DNA from: Chondrinema litorale
GTDB lineage: Bacteria > Bacteroidota > Bacteroidia > Cytophagales > Flammeovirgaceae
Direction of reading: 5' to 3'
Length of the DNA: 64,000 nt
Assembly (NCBI RefSeq): GCF_026250525.1
Contig: NZ_CP111066.1
Span: 1 to 64,000, forward strand
The notes under the pieces are model-generated. The model was not told the DNA's origin, searched no databases, and saw only the letters and a list, made by a program, of their open reading frames with translations. The position numbers were made by a program, and so were the translations under genes. Of this stretch, positions 7,746 through 16,317 are shown piece after piece; position 1 is the stretch's first letter, and every line of letters begins with the position of its first letter.

Positions 7746-8131
7746 AGGATAGGATTTGTAAGTGAAGACGACAAAAAAATTCTTTTAAATAAGGATAGAA
7801 TATGTCAGCCACTAAAAAGATGATTAAAATTAATAAAGGATAGAAATTGTAAGGCAATCTAATAAATGATTCAAAAACTTCTATTCTTAATAAGGATAGA
7901 AAATATAAGTTTACTAAGAAATACTATTAACTTTTGTTGCAACAATTGCTTCTCTATTTAGAGTATTTATTATATATTTAAATATTATAGTTCCATTAAT
8001 GTACTGCAAATCAGCTTATTAGACTATTAAAAGAATAGTTATTGTAAGCGAAAGGGTAGAAAATGTAAGTCTAAAGAATAGATATTGTAAGTTATAAGAT
8101 AGAAAATGTTTGCAAGGATAGAATTTGTAAG
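7746..8131 (+). repeat. Iteron array 2
   Basis: At least nine direct repeats near AAGGATAGAAWWTGTAAG occur at about 7746, 7791, 7836, 7892, 8031, 8052, 8074, 8096 and 8114. The last four are 18-22 bases apart, about two helical turns. The repeat shares nothing with the GCTAC iterons of array 1. It lies directly upstream of the second Rep_3 gene, so it is the probable origin of a second, independent replicon. The final copy at 8114-8131 falls inside the 5' extension of the rep frame, which favours the downstream start. Confidence 0.85.
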
Positions 8132-8156
8132 CAATTTCTTTAAAACAAGTAACATA

Positions 8157-9116
8157 ATGGAACACTTAAAGGAAACTATAATCCAGCATAACAGTATTAG
8201 TAATGCTAAGCATGATCTAACTACTACTCAAATGGATATACTTTTTCTCCTTATTGGTAAAATAAAAAGTACTGATCCGACAGATAAAGTATATACCGTA
8301 ATGGTAAAAGAGCTTGAGAAATACACTAATGCTCCTGTTAACTATAAAAGATTGAGAGAAGCCACCAAAGAATTAGGTAGTAGAAGCTTAGAACAAGTTT
8401 ATAACGATGGGTCTTATGATCAAATTTGGTTGTTTAGTAGGGTGAAGTATGAAAGGGGAAAAGGGCTTTTACTGATTAGACTTTCTCCTGATATACGTCC
8501 TTATTTATTTGATCTAAAAAGAAATTTCACCATTTTGAATTTAAGGCATATTTTAAGGATGAGAAGTAAATTCTCAAAGCGCATTTATCAAATAGTGTGT
8601 AGCAAGCGTAATTTGGGTACATTTACTATCCCTTTAGACACTTTAAAAGATAGGTTGGGTGTAGCAGATCAATATCAAAAGTTCTCAGCTTTTAGAAAAT
8701 ATGTTTTAGATGTAGCAGAAAAGGAAGTAGCCTTAGCAGATGTTTCATTCACTTATGATACAATTAAACAAGGAAGAAGGATTACAGATATTTATTTTAC
8801 TGTTAAATTTAATGATAAGAAGAAGCTGAATGGATTAGATAAAAAAGAGCGAAAACTGAATCATATAGTAAGTGTAGAGAAAATAATTCATCCAGAGCAA
8901 CACTTAAATGAAGGAAAAGTAGATGTTTATGATAAATGTAAAGAGCTGGGTTTAACAAATAAACAAATTCAAAAGATTTTTGACGAATTGAGTTATAAAG
9001 AAATTGCCAGAAAATTATACCAAATCAATTTGGCTATTTCAGATGGAATTGTTAAGAATAAAACTGCGTATGCTGTGGGGCAGTTTGTAAGTGGCTTTAG
9101 TTGTAAATTAACATAA
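8157..9116 (+). CDS. Plasmid replication initiator, Rep_3 family, replicon 2
   Basis: From ATG 8157 the product is 319 residues: MEHLKETIIQHNSISNAKHD, TTTQMDILFLLIGKI, then LLIRLSPDIRPYLFDLKRNF and MRSKFSKRIYQIVCS, then FRKYVLDVAEKEV with GRRITDIYFTVKF. This is the same two winged-helix plan as the protein at 3548, but with low residue identity. It is close to the usual Rep_3 length, with about 85 extra C-terminal residues. An upstream in-frame ATG at 8106 would start inside the iterons and is less likely. Its distinct iterons imply a different binding specificity. The next gene begins only 8 bases after the stop. Confidence 0.92.
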   Translation: MEHLKETIIQHNSISNAKHDLTTTQMDILFLLIGKIKSTDPTDKVYTVMVKELEKYTNAPVNYKRLREATKELGSRSLEQVYNDGSYDQIWLFSRVKYERGKGLLLIRLSPDIRPYLFDLKRNFTILNLRHILRMRSKFSKRIYQIVCSKRNLGTFTIPLDTLKDRLGVADQYQKFSAFRKYVLDVAEKEVALADVSFTYDTIKQGRRITDIYFTVKFNDKKKLNGLDKKERKLNHIVSVEKIIHPEQHLNEGKVDVYDKCKELGLTNKQIQKIFDELSYKEIARKLYQINLAISDGIVKNKTAYAVGQFVSGFSCKLT

Positions 9117-9124
9117 TAACAGTT

Positions 9125-10252
9125 ATGAAACTTGAATTCAAGAATGAAATATGTCCTTATTCTTTTATTGCAATCATATTGCTAAGTGGTTGCTTGTTTT
9201 TCTATAACAGGCCTCATTTAAATTGGGATTCATTAGCTTATATGGGAACTTTACTTGAATTGGATGGAAAAAATAAAAATGAGATTCATGACTCTGTTTA
9301 TATTAATCTAAAGACAGCTGGCGAGAAATATCATTTTTTGACAAATGAAGATAATTACAAAAAAGATATGTTTGCTTCAGAAGAAGCATTTTATCAACAA
9401 TTGCCTTTCTATAGAGTTAAACCACTATATATTTTAACTTGTTATGCTTTTTATAGGCTAGGAATTCCACTAACAAAAGCTGTGGTTTTTCCATCAATTC
9501 TTTCTTTTTTATTAGTAGGTATTTTGTTTTTTCATTGGTTAAATAAATATTTATCAACTTTTATAGCTTTAGGTATTACAATTTTATTAATGTTTAGTCC
9601 TGCTGTAATGCTAACATCCAGATTAGCAACTCCTGATGGTTTATCTGTGTTATTATTGTTTTTTGGGTTTTTTGGTTTTTTGGAAGAAAAAAAATATATC
9701 TACTATACTATATTTTTTTGTTTGTCTATATTTGCACGTCCTGATAATATAATCTTTATCATTCTAATATTAGTAAGTAACACAATTTATAATTATGTCA
9801 AGGACAAAAACTTTTATAAAAAAGAATATATTTTACCATTATCATTTGTAATATGTTCATATAGTATTATTCAACTATTTATAGAACATTATTCATGGTA
9901 TACATTGTTTTATCATACTTTTATTGAAAAAATTTCTTATCCAAATAGTTTTGTATCTGAGTTTTCTGTAGAAATTTATATCAAGGGTATTATTCAGGGA
10001 ATTCTATCACTACAGTACTCTTTCACTTATTTACCTATCTTTATTTTAATACTATTATTATCTTTAAGAAATTTGAAATTAAATTCAATGGATACTTTAA
10101 TAGCCTTGTCTGTATTAATTAGTGTCTTTGTAAGATTTTTACTTTTCCCAGATTTTACTGACAGATTTTATTTTATATACTATCTAATTAGTTTAATTCT
10201 TGTAATTAAAAGTATAACTAATAAAACAGTTAATAAATATGTAACATTATAA
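9125..10252 (+). CDS. Polytopic membrane protein, GT-C glycosyltransferase-like
   Basis: The 375-residue protein has a first membrane helix at about 13-27, then an extracytoplasmic stretch with NWDSLAYMG that holds an acidic residue at the usual GT-C position, a soluble loop up to about residue 90, and 8-9 further hydrophobic segments. It is short for the family and lacks the large C-terminal soluble domain. GT-C enzymes use polyprenyl-phosphate sugars on the outer face of the membrane. It lies immediately after the rep gene, so this is where plasmid backbone turns into glycan genes. Donor and acceptor cannot be told from sequence. Confidence 0.55.
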   Translation: MKLEFKNEICPYSFIAIILLSGCLFFYNRPHLNWDSLAYMGTLLELDGKNKNEIHDSVYINLKTAGEKYHFLTNEDNYKKDMFASEEAFYQQLPFYRVKPLYILTCYAFYRLGIPLTKAVVFPSILSFLLVGILFFHWLNKYLSTFIALGITILLMFSPAVMLTSRLATPDGLSVLLLFFGFFGFLEEKKYIYYTIFFCLSIFARPDNIIFIILILVSNTIYNYVKDKNFYKKEYILPLSFVICSYSIIQLFIEHYSWYTLFYHTFIEKISYPNSFVSEFSVEIYIKGIIQGILSLQYSFTYLPIFILILLLSLRNLKLNSMDTLIALSVLISVFVRFLLFPDFTDRFYFIYYLISLILVIKSITNKTVNKYVTL

Positions 10253-10282
10253 GTTTGTAGCATCTTAAAATGTTTACTTTTT

Positions 10283-11503
10283 ATGAAAATATGGATAATT
10301 ATTTTTCTGGAATTTATTTTTGATTTTTCTTATTCACAACCACTTGTACCTCAACTTCCAATTAAAAGTGTTTCCATTAATAAATTTGAAGAAGAAAGTA
10401 TACCTTTAATATCAGAGTTGGATCAAGATAATTATTATTTTAGATGTATTCCTTATAACCATGGGGTTTCAATTGGAAGATTATCTGTGAAAAAGAATTG
10501 GTTTTCTTCAAAATGGTTAGAAGACTATTCAAAAATTCCTCAACTTGAAGAAAAATTATCAAATAATAGTATAGGAAAAAGTGAAGAATATAATTATCTA
10601 CTTTCAAATGAGCTGTATCCATATAATTCATTTAAGTTTAATGGAATATATGTTTCCTCTAAAAGGAATGGCTTTTGGTCTAAACCAAAAAAAATTCCTA
10701 TAAAAGGTATTAATTTTTCTAAGGTTCATAGTTTCTATTTCTCAAAAGCTTTGAATGTGATTATTTTTAGCATGAAACATAAGACAAGTTTTGGGAAAGA
10801 AGATTTATTTGTAAGTGAGTTTAATAATAATAGGTGGACCAAACCTATTAATCTTGGTATAAGTGTTAATTCTTCTAGGAGTGATATAAGTCCTTTTTTA
10901 AGTGAAGATATGAGATATTTATATTTTTCCAGTGAAACTGAGAAAGGGGATTATGATATTTTTGTTTGTGAAAGATTTTATGATTCGTGGAAGGTTTGGA
11001 GTAAGCCTAAAAGACTTTCTGATAATATAAACTCTGAAAGTGATGAGTTATATTTTTGTATTAATGCAGATACATCTTGTTTTTTTATAAGTAATAAAAA
11101 TAGTTATGCTGATATATTTAAGGCTAAATTATTAAAGGAAAAGTATCATATGTCAGATAAATCAAGTTTTAAATTTATGACAAAACAAGAAATTCAAGAA
11201 ATTCTAGGGACGGATGTAAACCTTGTCTTAAATTTTGAAGAAAATTCTCAAGAATTAAATAAGCATTCTAAAGAGATATTGTGGTATGTAGTAAATAAGG
11301 TTAAAAAAATGGAAAATATAAATATCTTTTTGGAAGGAAGTAAGGCCAAATCAGAAGAAGGTGATTCTTATATATCAACAGGAAGGGCAATTAATACAAA
11401 TGCTTTTATTACCTCGCTTGGTATTGAAAATAGCCGGATTTATATAGAAAGTGTAGATAATAAGGGATCTAAAGTATTTATTTCTTTTTTTAAATTTGAT
11501 TAG
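10283..11503 (+). CDS. Exported PD40 beta-propeller / OmpA-like protein
   Basis: The N-terminus looks like a signal peptide (MKIWIIIFLEFIFDFSYS). Residues about 140-290 contain PD40 (WD40-like) blades with YLYFSSETEKGDYDIFV and a following blade ending in FISNKNSYADIFKA, typical of Bacteroidota envelope proteins. Residues about 310-405 (NLVLNFEENSQELNKHSKEIL, split as NLVLNFEEN and LNKHSKEIL, then GRAINTNAFITSLGI) resemble a worn OmpA C-terminal domain, but the diaminopimelate-binding Asp and Arg residues are not clearly in place. The combination recalls PorE-like and Pal-like proteins. It stands between membrane transferases, 30 bases after the previous gene. The domain call is fairly good; the function is unknown. 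Confidence 0.6.
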   Translation: MKIWIIIFLEFIFDFSYSQPLVPQLPIKSVSINKFEEESIPLISELDQDNYYFRCIPYNHGVSIGRLSVKKNWFSSKWLEDYSKIPQLEEKLSNNSIGKSEEYNYLLSNELYPYNSFKFNGIYVSSKRNGFWSKPKKIPIKGINFSKVHSFYFSKALNVIIFSMKHKTSFGKEDLFVSEFNNNRWTKPINLGISVNSSRSDISPFLSEDMRYLYFSSETEKGDYDIFVCERFYDSWKVWSKPKRLSDNINSESDELYFCINADTSCFFISNKNSYADIFKAKLLKEKYHMSDKSSFKFMTKQEIQEILGTDVNLVLNFEENSQELNKHSKEILWYVVNKVKKMENINIFLEGSKAKSEEGDSYISTGRAINTNAFITSLGIENSRIYIESVDNKGSKVFISFFKFD

Positions 11504-11626
11504 AATTAAATAAATTTTATCTGGTACAGAAATTAGCTAAAGTTCCTAATTAGTTATGAATATTTCATTGCTAAACTTCCATTTATAAACTAGTAAATTC
11601 ATTATAGAAGTACTAATCACAAAGTG

Positions 11627-12712
11627 ATGTCATCAAAAAAAAGGTTACCATGGATAGATTATGCAAAAGGAATTGCTATTATACTTGTTGTTTATCGACA
11701 TGTAATAATGGGAATAGAAGGATCTGGTTTATATGATGGAGGAATATTAAAAAATTTAAATGAAGCTGTTTATAGTTTCAGAATGCCACTTTTTTTTATA
11801 TTATCTGGTATTTTTGTAAGAAGGAGTTTAAAGAAAAGAGGTGTTTTTGGATTTGCAAAATATAAATTCAATACTTTACTATATACATATTTTATTTGGG
11901 CATTTATTTCAATAAGCTTACAATTAATTTTTTCTAACTATGTAAATAGTAATAGAGGTCCTATTTATTATTTGTATATATTAATTTTACCTGGAGCCGT
12001 TGAACCTTTTTGGTTTTTACATACACTTTTTACAACTGCAATCTTATTTATTATACTTGAAAAGTATATAAAACCTTCAAATAATTTTCTACTTATAATT
12101 TCTTTTATCTTGTACTTATGCTCAGGTTTAATTTCTGAAAACTGGTTGGGTATAAAAGATATTTGTTTTTACTTCCTTTTTTATATTATTGGTATCTTGT
12201 TTCAAGATTTTACTTCAGAAGGAAAGTATAAAGATATCTTATTTCATAAATCAACATTATGGGGGCTACTCCCTTTATTTATAATTAATCAATTATACTG
12301 GTTCTATCATTCTGGTTATGACGACTTAAATAGGTTCTCTGATATTGAAAGTATATGGGACAAAATTGTTTTCATTGAAATAGCAGTTGTTGGAAGTTTT
12401 TTTCTAATGAGTGTATCTTTTTTTCTCAGTAAAAGTGATAATCTTAAAGTTTTGAGAATAATAGGAAATCATTCTCTCTATATATACATTATGCATATTA
12501 TGATATCTTCTTTAGTAAGAACAATATGTATTCGTTTTTTTAATATTGATGATGCGTTGTTATTGTTAATTATAGGAATAACTATAGCTACATTTTTACC
12601 TATATTAGTATATAAATTAACTAATAAAATGGGGCTTTGGTTTTTATATTCTTTAGAGAACCCTTCAGTAAAAACTTCTGTACAACCGGAAATAACTCCT
12701 AAGTTTTCATAA
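11627..12712 (+). CDS. Acyltransferase 3 family (O-acetyltransferase-like) membrane protein
   Basis: The protein (361 residues) begins LPWIDYAKGIAIILVVYRHV, matching the first helix of acyltransferase-3 proteins, where a His at the end of helix 1 is catalytic (VVYRHV here). FRMPLFFILSGIFV is the second hallmark motif. About ten membrane helices follow, ending at SLYIYIMHIMI. These enzymes transfer acyl groups to sugars of surface polysaccharides. The ATG at 11627 is preferred over a GTG one codon earlier. The 3' end overlaps the convergent gene at 12707 by 6 bases. Confidence 0.85.
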   Translation: MSSKKRLPWIDYAKGIAIILVVYRHVIMGIEGSGLYDGGILKNLNEAVYSFRMPLFFILSGIFVRRSLKKRGVFGFAKYKFNTLLYTYFIWAFISISLQLIFSNYVNSNRGPIYYLYILILPGAVEPFWFLHTLFTTAILFIILEKYIKPSNNFLLIISFILYLCSGLISENWLGIKDICFYFLFYIIGILFQDFTSEGKYKDILFHKSTLWGLLPLFIINQLYWFYHSGYDDLNRFSDIESIWDKIVFIEIAVVGSFFLMSVSFFLSKSDNLKVLRIIGNHSLYIYIMHIMISSLVRTICIRFFNIDDALLLLIIGITIATFLPILVYKLTNKMGLWFLYSLENPSVKTSVQPEITPKFS

Positions 12713-14311
12713 TTCTTTTATTTCCCATAATTTAATTTCTTTTTGAGAAAAAATGAGAGAGGTTTTATTTTTCATTGCATTTTTTATAAAATGTGGAGTA
12801 TCTATTTTATAAACTTCTTCCATAGCTTTTTTTCGTTCCATATTGATTAATAAGTAATAATGATGTGGTATTTTATGGACATTATTCCAATCAATTATTT
12901 TGATATTTTGGCTTTTATTAAAAAAGAAATATAAGTCAAAATTATTAGCCATTCTTTCATCAGTAATAATGGGAATCTGAGAATTAGATATTTTATTAAG
13001 CAAATTTTTTTCTGTATTGAAAATATCTTTTTGTATATAAGATTTTCTAATGATCAGACCTTGTAAAAATATGAGTGGAATAATAATTATTAAGTATATG
13101 TATTTGCTATTTAAATATTTCCTGAGTTTAGTAAGTAAAGTAATGAAAACTACAAAATATATAGTTATCAAATGTTCTTTACTAAAGTTAGCATAAAATA
13201 TTGAGGCAAACATTAGTAATAATAATATAAAAATATGTAATCTATTTTCAAGATAATAATATGTTGAGATTGTGTATGCTGAAAGTATTGCTAAAGGAGG
13301 AAGTAAAAGTATCCACATACGATGTGTTAATGGTAATGGGTTGTAATTATCTAAAGAGGTTGATCCTAGCCAGTGTATAATTAATAAGTATATAAAATAT
13401 GAATTTATATATTTAATAAATGCTGGAAGTTTAGAATGACTTAAAATTCCTGGAATAGAAAGAATAAATAAGTATGAAAAATGTGAAGAAGAAAAAAAAA
13501 AGTTTATTGGTGCTATAGTAATACGTTTTATAAGTTCGCTCGTGGAACTACCGAAATAACTCCATATTTCACTAATATTATGTTCTCCTTCAATTACGTT
13601 AAGGCGTAAAAAAACATTTCCTGTTTGTATATAATAAAATAGTAAATAAATAAATAAAAAGAAGAGTCCAAAAAACAAGAGTCCTACCCAATATTTAATA
13701 TTATTTTTTTTAAATATATTTTTAACAAATAAGTAAAATAAAAGAGGTAATAAAAATAAAATCGTTTCCTTTGATATGAAGGATATAAAGAAAAAGAAAG
13801 CTGTTAAAGCAGCTGCAAATAAAGATTTTTTATTTTTCAATTGCGATTGATAATATATTAAAAATATAGCAATTGTAGTGAAACATGCCATAATGATATC
13901 CGGTAAAATATCTGATGACTGACGAGTGAGTAAGGGGTTTAAGATTAATAATAAAGCACTTAAATTAGCTATTGAAGGATAGTATTTTTTACTATATTTA
14001 TAAACAAAAAACACTAAAATTAATTGGCACAAAAAAGGCCATATTAAAAGAGAAATATAATTAGACCCAATTAAATTAATAAAGATTGATATTGGAAATA
14101 TTACTCCTAATCTATGTTCTAGAGTACTATCTCCTAATGTGAAATTTCCTTGAGCAAAATTATATGCACTTTTTGCATATATATATTGATCACTTAATAG
14201 AATCCCTCTATAATTTAAAATTGCTAAAATTAAAATACTTAGAAAACCTAATAACAATTTTAGCAGTTCATTATTTGTTTTTGAAAAGGTATGGGTTAGT
14301 AAAGATCTCAA
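12707..14311 (-). CDS. GT-C (GT39-like) membrane glycosyltransferase
   Basis: The 534-residue protein starts with a membrane helix (LLGFLSILILAILNY) followed by LLSDQYIYAKSAYNFAQG, with an Asp in the first outer loop as in GT-C enzymes, and then LEHRLGVIFPISIFINL. Around eleven hydrophobic segments follow and the C-terminus is soluble (about residues 430-534). It overlaps the upstream acyltransferase by 4 bases, so it is the last gene of the UbiA-DprE1-DprE2 operon. Use of the polyprenyl-phosphoryl-arabinose made by that operon is a reasonable inference, not shown by sequence. Confidence 0.65.
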   Translation of the reverse strand: MRSLLTHTFSKTNNELLKLLLGFLSILILAILNYRGILLSDQYIYAKSAYNFAQGNFTLGDSTLEHRLGVIFPISIFINLIGSNYISLLIWPFLCQLILVFFVYKYSKKYYPSIANLSALLLILNPLLTRQSSDILPDIIMACFTTIAIFLIYYQSQLKNKKSLFAAALTAFFFFISFISKETILFLLPLLFYLFVKNIFKKNNIKYWVGLLFFGLFFLFIYLLFYYIQTGNVFLRLNVIEGEHNISEIWSYFGSSTSELIKRITIAPINFFFSSSHFSYLFILSIPGILSHSKLPAFIKYINSYFIYLLIIHWLGSTSLDNYNPLPLTHRMWILLLPPLAILSAYTISTYYYLENRLHIFILLLLMFASIFYANFSKEHLITIYFVVFITLLTKLRKYLNSKYIYLIIIIPLIFLQGLIIRKSYIQKDIFNTEKNLLNKISNSQIPIITDERMANNFDLYFFFNKSQNIKIIDWNNVHKIPHHYYLLINMERKKAMEEVYKIDTPHFIKNAMKNKTSLIFSQKEIKLWEIKEL

Positions 14312-15489
14312 CTAAATTTTTCTCTTAAATCAGTTAATGGTTTTTCAAAAAAGTTAAAAAGTAAAGTAGAAATAATTATTGTTATAAACCAGTATAATAT
14401 ATAGCCAATAATTGTTTCAAACATGTTATTAGGTTTGAAACAATTATTTTGTATTGTAAATATTAAAGAGTTATGTATCAAATATATTGAATATGATATT
14501 ATGCTGATATGAGTGATTAAATAAGTCCATATGGATTTTGATGTTTTTATCTTAGCTATGTAAGGAATAATTAATGCTGTACCTATATTAAAAATAGAAA
14601 AAATAAATATACTATTGAATATATTAGGATTTTCACTTTTAATGATACTATACAAAATAATCATGGAATACAAAATCAGAATAGTACCTATTATAAATAA
14701 TTTTTTCCTATTTACTTCTAATACATGATTGTGAAATTGGTGAAAATAAGCCAATAAAACACCATACATAATAGTATCTAATCTATAAATAACAACTTTT
14801 CTTATATTCTCATCCCAAATAAAAGTTTCATTGTGAAATACGAAATGAATTCTTAAACATGTACCTGCTAAAATAAAAATTACAATAAAAAGTAAGATTA
14901 CTTTCCTTTTATTAAAGTATAATAGTTTCAATAAAAATTTATCAAAAAATATTAACATTAAAGGTATTAAAATATAAAACCATTCTTCAATTGCTAAACT
15001 CCAGGCTTCACCAAAAAAAAAGGGATGAGGTGTGGCAAAGTTTTGAATAAAAAATATGTATTTCCAATTTGGATATATATTTCGGTTTATAAAGTAGAAT
15101 AATAAATAATTAAAAATAAGAACCAAATAATAATTTGGTAAGGTTCTAAACCATCTTCTAATCCAAAAGTCTTTGATATCAAAAAAATCAAAATTAGTTT
15201 TTGTAACGTATTTTTTAATTAAAATTCTTCCAATTAAAAAGCCGCTTAGTACAAAGAATAATTCTACAGCTGGAAAACCAAATAAGTGTAATAATTTATA
15301 TTTAAGAATACCAGATAAAGGATACAATAAAAAGATACTATGAGCTAATAAAACTAGTACGATTGCAATAGCTCTAATAATATCTAACCCAAATATTCTA
15401 TTATCTAAATTCACTTTAACTATTAATAAATATTTGATAATAGAATTTATGCTAGAGTAATTTTTTATATTTTTTGAACTTTTATTCAA
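14308..15489 (-). CDS. Acyltransferase 3 family membrane protein
   Basis: The hallmark motifs are clear: LDIIRAIAIVLVLLAHSIF near residues 36-54 with the helix-1 His, FPAVELFFVLSGFLIGRIL near 72-90, and WSLAIEEWFYI near 160, the classic OafA-type SLAIEEQFY variant. About ten membrane helices follow. The product is 393 residues, normal for the family without a SGNH domain. It overlaps the next gene by 4 bases and follows the DprE2-like gene by 39. It probably adds acyl groups to the glycan built from this operon's lipid donor. Confidence 0.88.
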   Translation of the reverse strand: MNKSSKNIKNYSSINSIIKYLLIVKVNLDNRIFGLDIIRAIAIVLVLLAHSIFLLYPLSGILKYKLLHLFGFPAVELFFVLSGFLIGRILIKKYVTKTNFDFFDIKDFWIRRWFRTLPNYYLVLIFNYLLFYFINRNIYPNWKYIFFIQNFATPHPFFFGEAWSLAIEEWFYILIPLMLIFFDKFLLKLLYFNKRKVILLFIVIFILAGTCLRIHFVFHNETFIWDENIRKVVIYRLDTIMYGVLLAYFHQFHNHVLEVNRKKLFIIGTILILYSMIILYSIIKSENPNIFNSIFIFSIFNIGTALIIPYIAKIKTSKSIWTYLITHISIISYSIYLIHNSLIFTIQNNCFKPNNMFETIIGYILYWFITIIISTLLFNFFEKPLTDLREKFS

Positions 15490-15528
15490 ATCGATTTTTT
15501 AGATTGACAAATGGAGGTATTCGATTAA

Positions 15529-16260
15529 TTATAAATTCATTTTCTTAAATAAAGGTTCTGGAATTAATTTGATAATAAGCATTATCCACCTCCAAATCCA
15601 TTTTACATAAACTGTATTTTTTTTCTTTTTTAGTCCTCTAAAAATAGCACTTGCAACTTCTTGAGGTTGTGCAGTAAGGAGTGGTGGAAGGTCAAGATCT
15701 TCGGTCATTTTGGTATATACAAATCCTGGTTTAACACTCATTACATGTACATTATTTTTAGTCGCTCTATTTCTCAGACCTGCTAAAAAAGTTGAGAAAC
15801 CTGCTTTAGTACTACCATAAAAAAGTTTACTTTTTCTTCCTCTTTCTCCTGCTACTGAGCTAATTCCTATAATAGTTCCTTCTTTTTTTTTTTCAAAGTC
15901 ATTACTTATAATATTAAGTATAGATGCTGCTCCTGTAAAGTTTGTAATAATCATTTTTTCTGCTTCTTTCCAGTTATCATTAGCAATACTTTCATCAACC
16001 ATATAACCAAATACACAAATAACTATATTTGGCTTATTTGGGATATTGGAATAAAAGTTTTGGTGGCTATTACTATCACAAGCATCAAAAGTAAATGTTT
16101 CAGCAATTACTCCAAACCGAGATTCTAAATCGTTTTTAAGAGGAGTAAGTTTATCTGGATTTCTACCTGCTAGTTGTATATTATATTTTTCAGCGGCAAA
16201 TTTTCTGGCAATTGCTACTGCCATATCTGAAGTGGCACCAAGAATAAGTACTGTCGACAT
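15529..16260 (-). CDS. dprE2: DprE2-like short-chain dehydrogenase (2-keto-ribose lipid reductase)
   Basis: The 243-residue SDR has an N-terminal Rossmann motif (MSTVLILGATSDMAVAIARK), ISSVAGERGR and the catalytic YGSTKAG near residue 147, and a hydrophobic C-terminal region (WIWRWIMLIIKLIPEPLF) typical of DprE2, which acts on a lipid-linked substrate. In mycobacteria DprE2 reduces the keto intermediate made by DprE1 to polyprenyl-phosphoryl-arabinose. It follows the DprE1-like gene by 57 bases in the same operon, which is what gives the assignment its strength. Confidence 0.85.
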   Translation of the reverse strand: MSTVLILGATSDMAVAIARKFAAEKYNIQLAGRNPDKLTPLKNDLESRFGVIAETFTFDACDSNSHQNFYSNIPNKPNIVICVFGYMVDESIANDNWKEAEKMIITNFTGAASILNIISNDFEKKKEGTIIGISSVAGERGRKSKLFYGSTKAGFSTFLAGLRNRATKNNVHVMSVKPGFVYTKMTEDLDLPPLLTAQPQEVASAIFRGLKKKKNTVYVKWIWRWIMLIIKLIPEPLFKKMNL

Positions 16261-16317
16261 TCTTATTTATTTAAAATACTAAAATTTCAATTAGCCTTAA
16301 TAGAAAAAATTAAAATT

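Noticed and set aside
8106..8156. Upstream start for the second Rep protein
   Set aside because: It overlaps the last iteron and adds residues not seen in the family.
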